From the NCBI GenBank assembly GCA_037974665.1, contig CM075766.1, positions 50,538,569-50,602,568 of the forward strand: DNA of 64,000 nt, read 5' to 3'. The stretch is from Ehretia macrophylla. Lineage: Eukaryota; Streptophyta; Magnoliopsida; Boraginales; Ehretiaceae. This document shows, piece after piece, positions 61,290-64,000 of this stretch. The translations under genes were made by a program, and so were the position numbers. The notes beneath the pieces were generated by a model, which saw nothing but the letters and a program-made list of their open reading frames with translations, ran no database searches and was not told the origin of the DNA. The number at the start of each line of letters is the position of its first letter. Position 1 is the stretch's first letter.

Positions 61290-61862
61290 ATGATTTATAC
61301 AGAAGTCGTAAAGCGAGAGAATAGGGAATATAGGCCTATCATGAGAAATTTCGATCCTCGCGAAAAGGACCAGCTGCCAAGGTAGTGTCAGAAGAAGAGA
61401 TAATTATTTTCCTCTTTGTTCAAATTCTCAAAAATCTGAAATTGGACTTGAACTTGAAAGAATGGGGAATTAAAGTAAAGCATGGTATGGAAAATCCCAG
61501 TATAAAATAGAGCAGTGGAAAGCCAACAAAGGAAAAAACATTAGAAAAAACGAGCGAAACGAAAGAAAAAGATTTTTTTTATTTATTTATTGGAAAACAA
61601 CTCTCCCTTGGAGGCTAGGAACCAATATATAAGAATAAGATAATTTGGTTAGATTATCCATGCTAAAGGGAAATAGGCATTCCTCTTGATCAGGGCCATA
61701 TTGATGAATGAAGGAAGGGGTTTATGATCCCTAGCTCTGTATGCCCACACCTTCTCAACTAAGTTTTCAAATCATATCAAAAGGAACAATTAAAACTTGA
61801 TAGCCAAAAGGCTCCGTCGGAGAATGGTTGGGTCTTTAAAAGAAACTATGCAGTTAAAAGAG
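61290..61862. other. Intergenic region
   Basis: No gene, RNA or repeat recognised. Confidence 0.5.
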
Positions 61863-64000
61863 CCCTCCGTTCCGACATAATACATTAACTGAACATATAT
61901 TTCAAAATAGATTATAATCTAACTTAGCAACCCGATCATAGTCAAAAGAGAGACTACTAAGTTAGCAACAACTAGTTCATTATCTTTACTACAACTTGTA
62001 CATCATAAACTATGAAGTAAATAAAAGGTAACTAGAATAATATACAAGATTATAAGGTATACAACATCTCTAACATCAAGGACAAGACTCTGGTATATAG
62101 GACTCGTCCACATATGGCACATTCTCAGCTTCCTGAGGCACGTACCCGTAATCTTGCTCAATAACATCTGTATGCATGCAATAATAGAGAGTGAGCTTAT
62201 ATAAAACAAGCTCAGTGAGGACCCGATAGATCTCTAACAGTATTTACTATACTCCTTGAAAATGATCCTTTGAGCAGTAAACACACAATAAAACATCAAT
62301 AACAATATAAACACATAACTATAATGACCAATCAATAAAGGATACTCTAGTTGGTGTAACTCCAAATGTCATCACGATCTCAACCATTCTTTTTGTAACT
62401 CCCCATTACTCACGCACCCGAGGTACCTCACTAGCCTCGCTTTCCATGACACCTCCGTCATGCGAGCTGGAGGTAGTCGCTGGTAGTCATGCCGTTATCA
62501 ACTCGACAGCCCGACGCTGCCCGAGAGGTGGCACACACATACCAAGACTCAGCAATAATAATAAACATCATTCACAGGAGGACAATCTAGAAGAATTGTC
62601 TAACTCCCGGTTCATCAATTATCAATCAATAATCATCAATTATCATCAATATAACATCAAGTAATCATTTAAACAACAAACAACTAAGTTAGATGACAAA
62701 GTAGGCCATCCAACTTAACATGCATTAAACACACAATCAAACCCTAATCTATCCATTAACAAGTCACAATTCAATCACTCAAATACCATCCAATCATCTA
62801 AAGGCTCAATTCAACAATTTAAAGAAAGACAACCTAAACTTCAAGTAATCATATCTTACATTCTACTAATTCAAACAACTCCAAATCAATTTCTAACACT
62901 CACCCATTCAATCAACTACATTAGTCATCTCAGAAACCAACCAAGACACATCAAAATCAAGCCCAACAACCCTAAAACCTCAATGCACCTAGGCTGAAAT
63001 TTTCAGATTTTCACACAAACATCGCAATCGAAAATTCGGTATTATAACGACGCTACCACGTAATTAACAAACTTTTAGAAATCGACGGCAATCGATTCCA
63101 ACCACAACAACTCAAGATAATCAACAAATGGCCAATCTATCAACTTTAAATACGCAAAAATAAAAATTTATGCTACAACGGTTCAAATCTCACAAGATTA
63201 CATATAATCGATCTTTAGCATGCACTAAGCAAATATAACTTCAAATTAACATTCTAACAGTTCAAAATGCAATTATAAACAAAAATATAAAAAATGAATT
63301 TTGAGATCTAGAATTTTTCTCCCACCTTTGATGTGTTTTGAAACTACAAAGATGCTCAATGGATGCTCAAGAGATGGAATCAAGTCTTGGTTGATGGAAA
63401 TTGGCCTTGAATTGCAACTTTTAATGAAAATTTACTTTGAAAAAATGTTGAAAATGCTCTCAAGAAAAGCTATGGAGTTTCGGCCCTTTGTGTGTGTTGA
63501 TGAGTGTGTTTTGTGTTTTGTTAGTAGGTGTTGATGCATAAATAAGCTAAGGTCAAATAAATTAAAAGAAAGTCAAAGTTAATTTTTAGTCTTTTAATTC
63601 TATTTTTAGTCTTTTAATTCATTTCTTGGCTATTTCTTGCTCAACTAACAAATTAACACCTAAATTAATTCTAGACAATATATTTTAGGTGACAAAGAGT
63701 GTTACATTAAAATAGTTTCACCCGAGTCGGCTTAAAACTCGTTTTCTTGCAAAAGAAAGTGTAAAAATCTTTAAAATTTCAAAACCGATTCCAAATCCGT
63801 TTTAATCAAACACGGGTCTATTAATACCCGAGGACTAGGTTTTAAAACGTTTAAAATACCCCTGTAAAAATTTTAGCAGACAGGTGCTCAAAACACTATT
63901 TACCAAAACCGACGATAAAATTTCTGATTCCGTTTTTTATGAAAATTTCATGAATGCGCACTTAGTATGTATTAGGAGTATTAATCACATTTTTAACACA
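61863..64000 (-). repeat. Second, diverged copy of the LARD-type LTR (partial)
   Basis: Colinear with 3380 to about 5510 of the first LTR, in the same (minus) orientation. Landmarks are cctccgttcc, ccgtaatc.tg, cactcacgcacccgaggtacc, gcgagctgg.ggtag and cacccgagtcggcttaaaac (63720). Many substitutions and small indels separate the copies, so it is older. The LTR 3' end (about 220 bases) is missing at 61863, and the window ends before its 5' end. Confidence 0.8.

Noticed and set aside
1..64000. CRISPR arrays, rRNA, organelle DNA inserts, 5S-bearing Cassandra TRIM
   Set aside because: No regularly spaced repeat array, rRNA landmark, plastid/mitochondrial gene or 5S promoter box was seen on reading both strands.

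Overview
This is a plant nuclear window, most likely from a eudicot. It is AT-rich and has intron-containing genes with GT..AG introns. The genes it carries are plant-specific: a tandem pair of cysteine-rich CYSTM genes, a GTE-type bromodomain/NET regulator and a plant-type mitochondrial Hsp70. Most of the remainder is nested LTR retrotransposons. The species cannot be told from the sequence alone.

Layout. 1-5627 is a large non-coding LTR element in minus orientation, with 2.47 kb LTRs, a tRNA-iMet primer site and a polypurine tract. Its left LTR runs off the window. It sits in the 3' part of a decayed Ty3/Gypsy element (5628-11645, minus) of the dual-RNase-H Tat type. 12.0-15.0 kb holds two tandem CYSTM genes with matching promoters, separated by a foldback element. 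18.66-20.73 kb is the bromodomain gene (+). 23.9-27.3 kb is mitochondrial HSP70 (-, six exons). 28.7-31.1 kb is a CorA-like Mg2+ transporter gene (-) that carries an apparent out-of-frame internal deletion. 31.9-32.8 kb is a Mutator-type MITE with a 9-bp target duplication and a run of 24 G.

36.0-57.7 kb is a four-level nest. A small non-autonomous LTR element (A) has had its second LTR split twice. A copia element (B, 8.66 kb, TSD cgtac) carries an additional sense-oriented ORF after pol. A Gypsy-type cluster (C) has two LTRs arranged tail-to-tail, so that they form a very long imperfect palindrome. Inside C are a truncated LINE and a 4.6-kb solo LTR (D, TSD taaat). 57.7-61.9 kb is gene-free apart from a tiny TRIM element. 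The window ends in a second, diverged copy of the LTR seen at the left edge.

The host genes do not form a functional cluster. They are housekeeping or stress genes (mitochondrial chaperone, chromatin reader, metal transport, membrane-tethered stress peptides) in gene islands between repeat blocks. The most notable observations are the extra ORF of element B, the CpG-dense module in its LTRs, a motif shared by LTRs of several unrelated elements, the tail-to-tail LTR palindrome, the broken CorA-like gene, and a foldback element embedded between poly(A) runs inside a 14-bp duplication.
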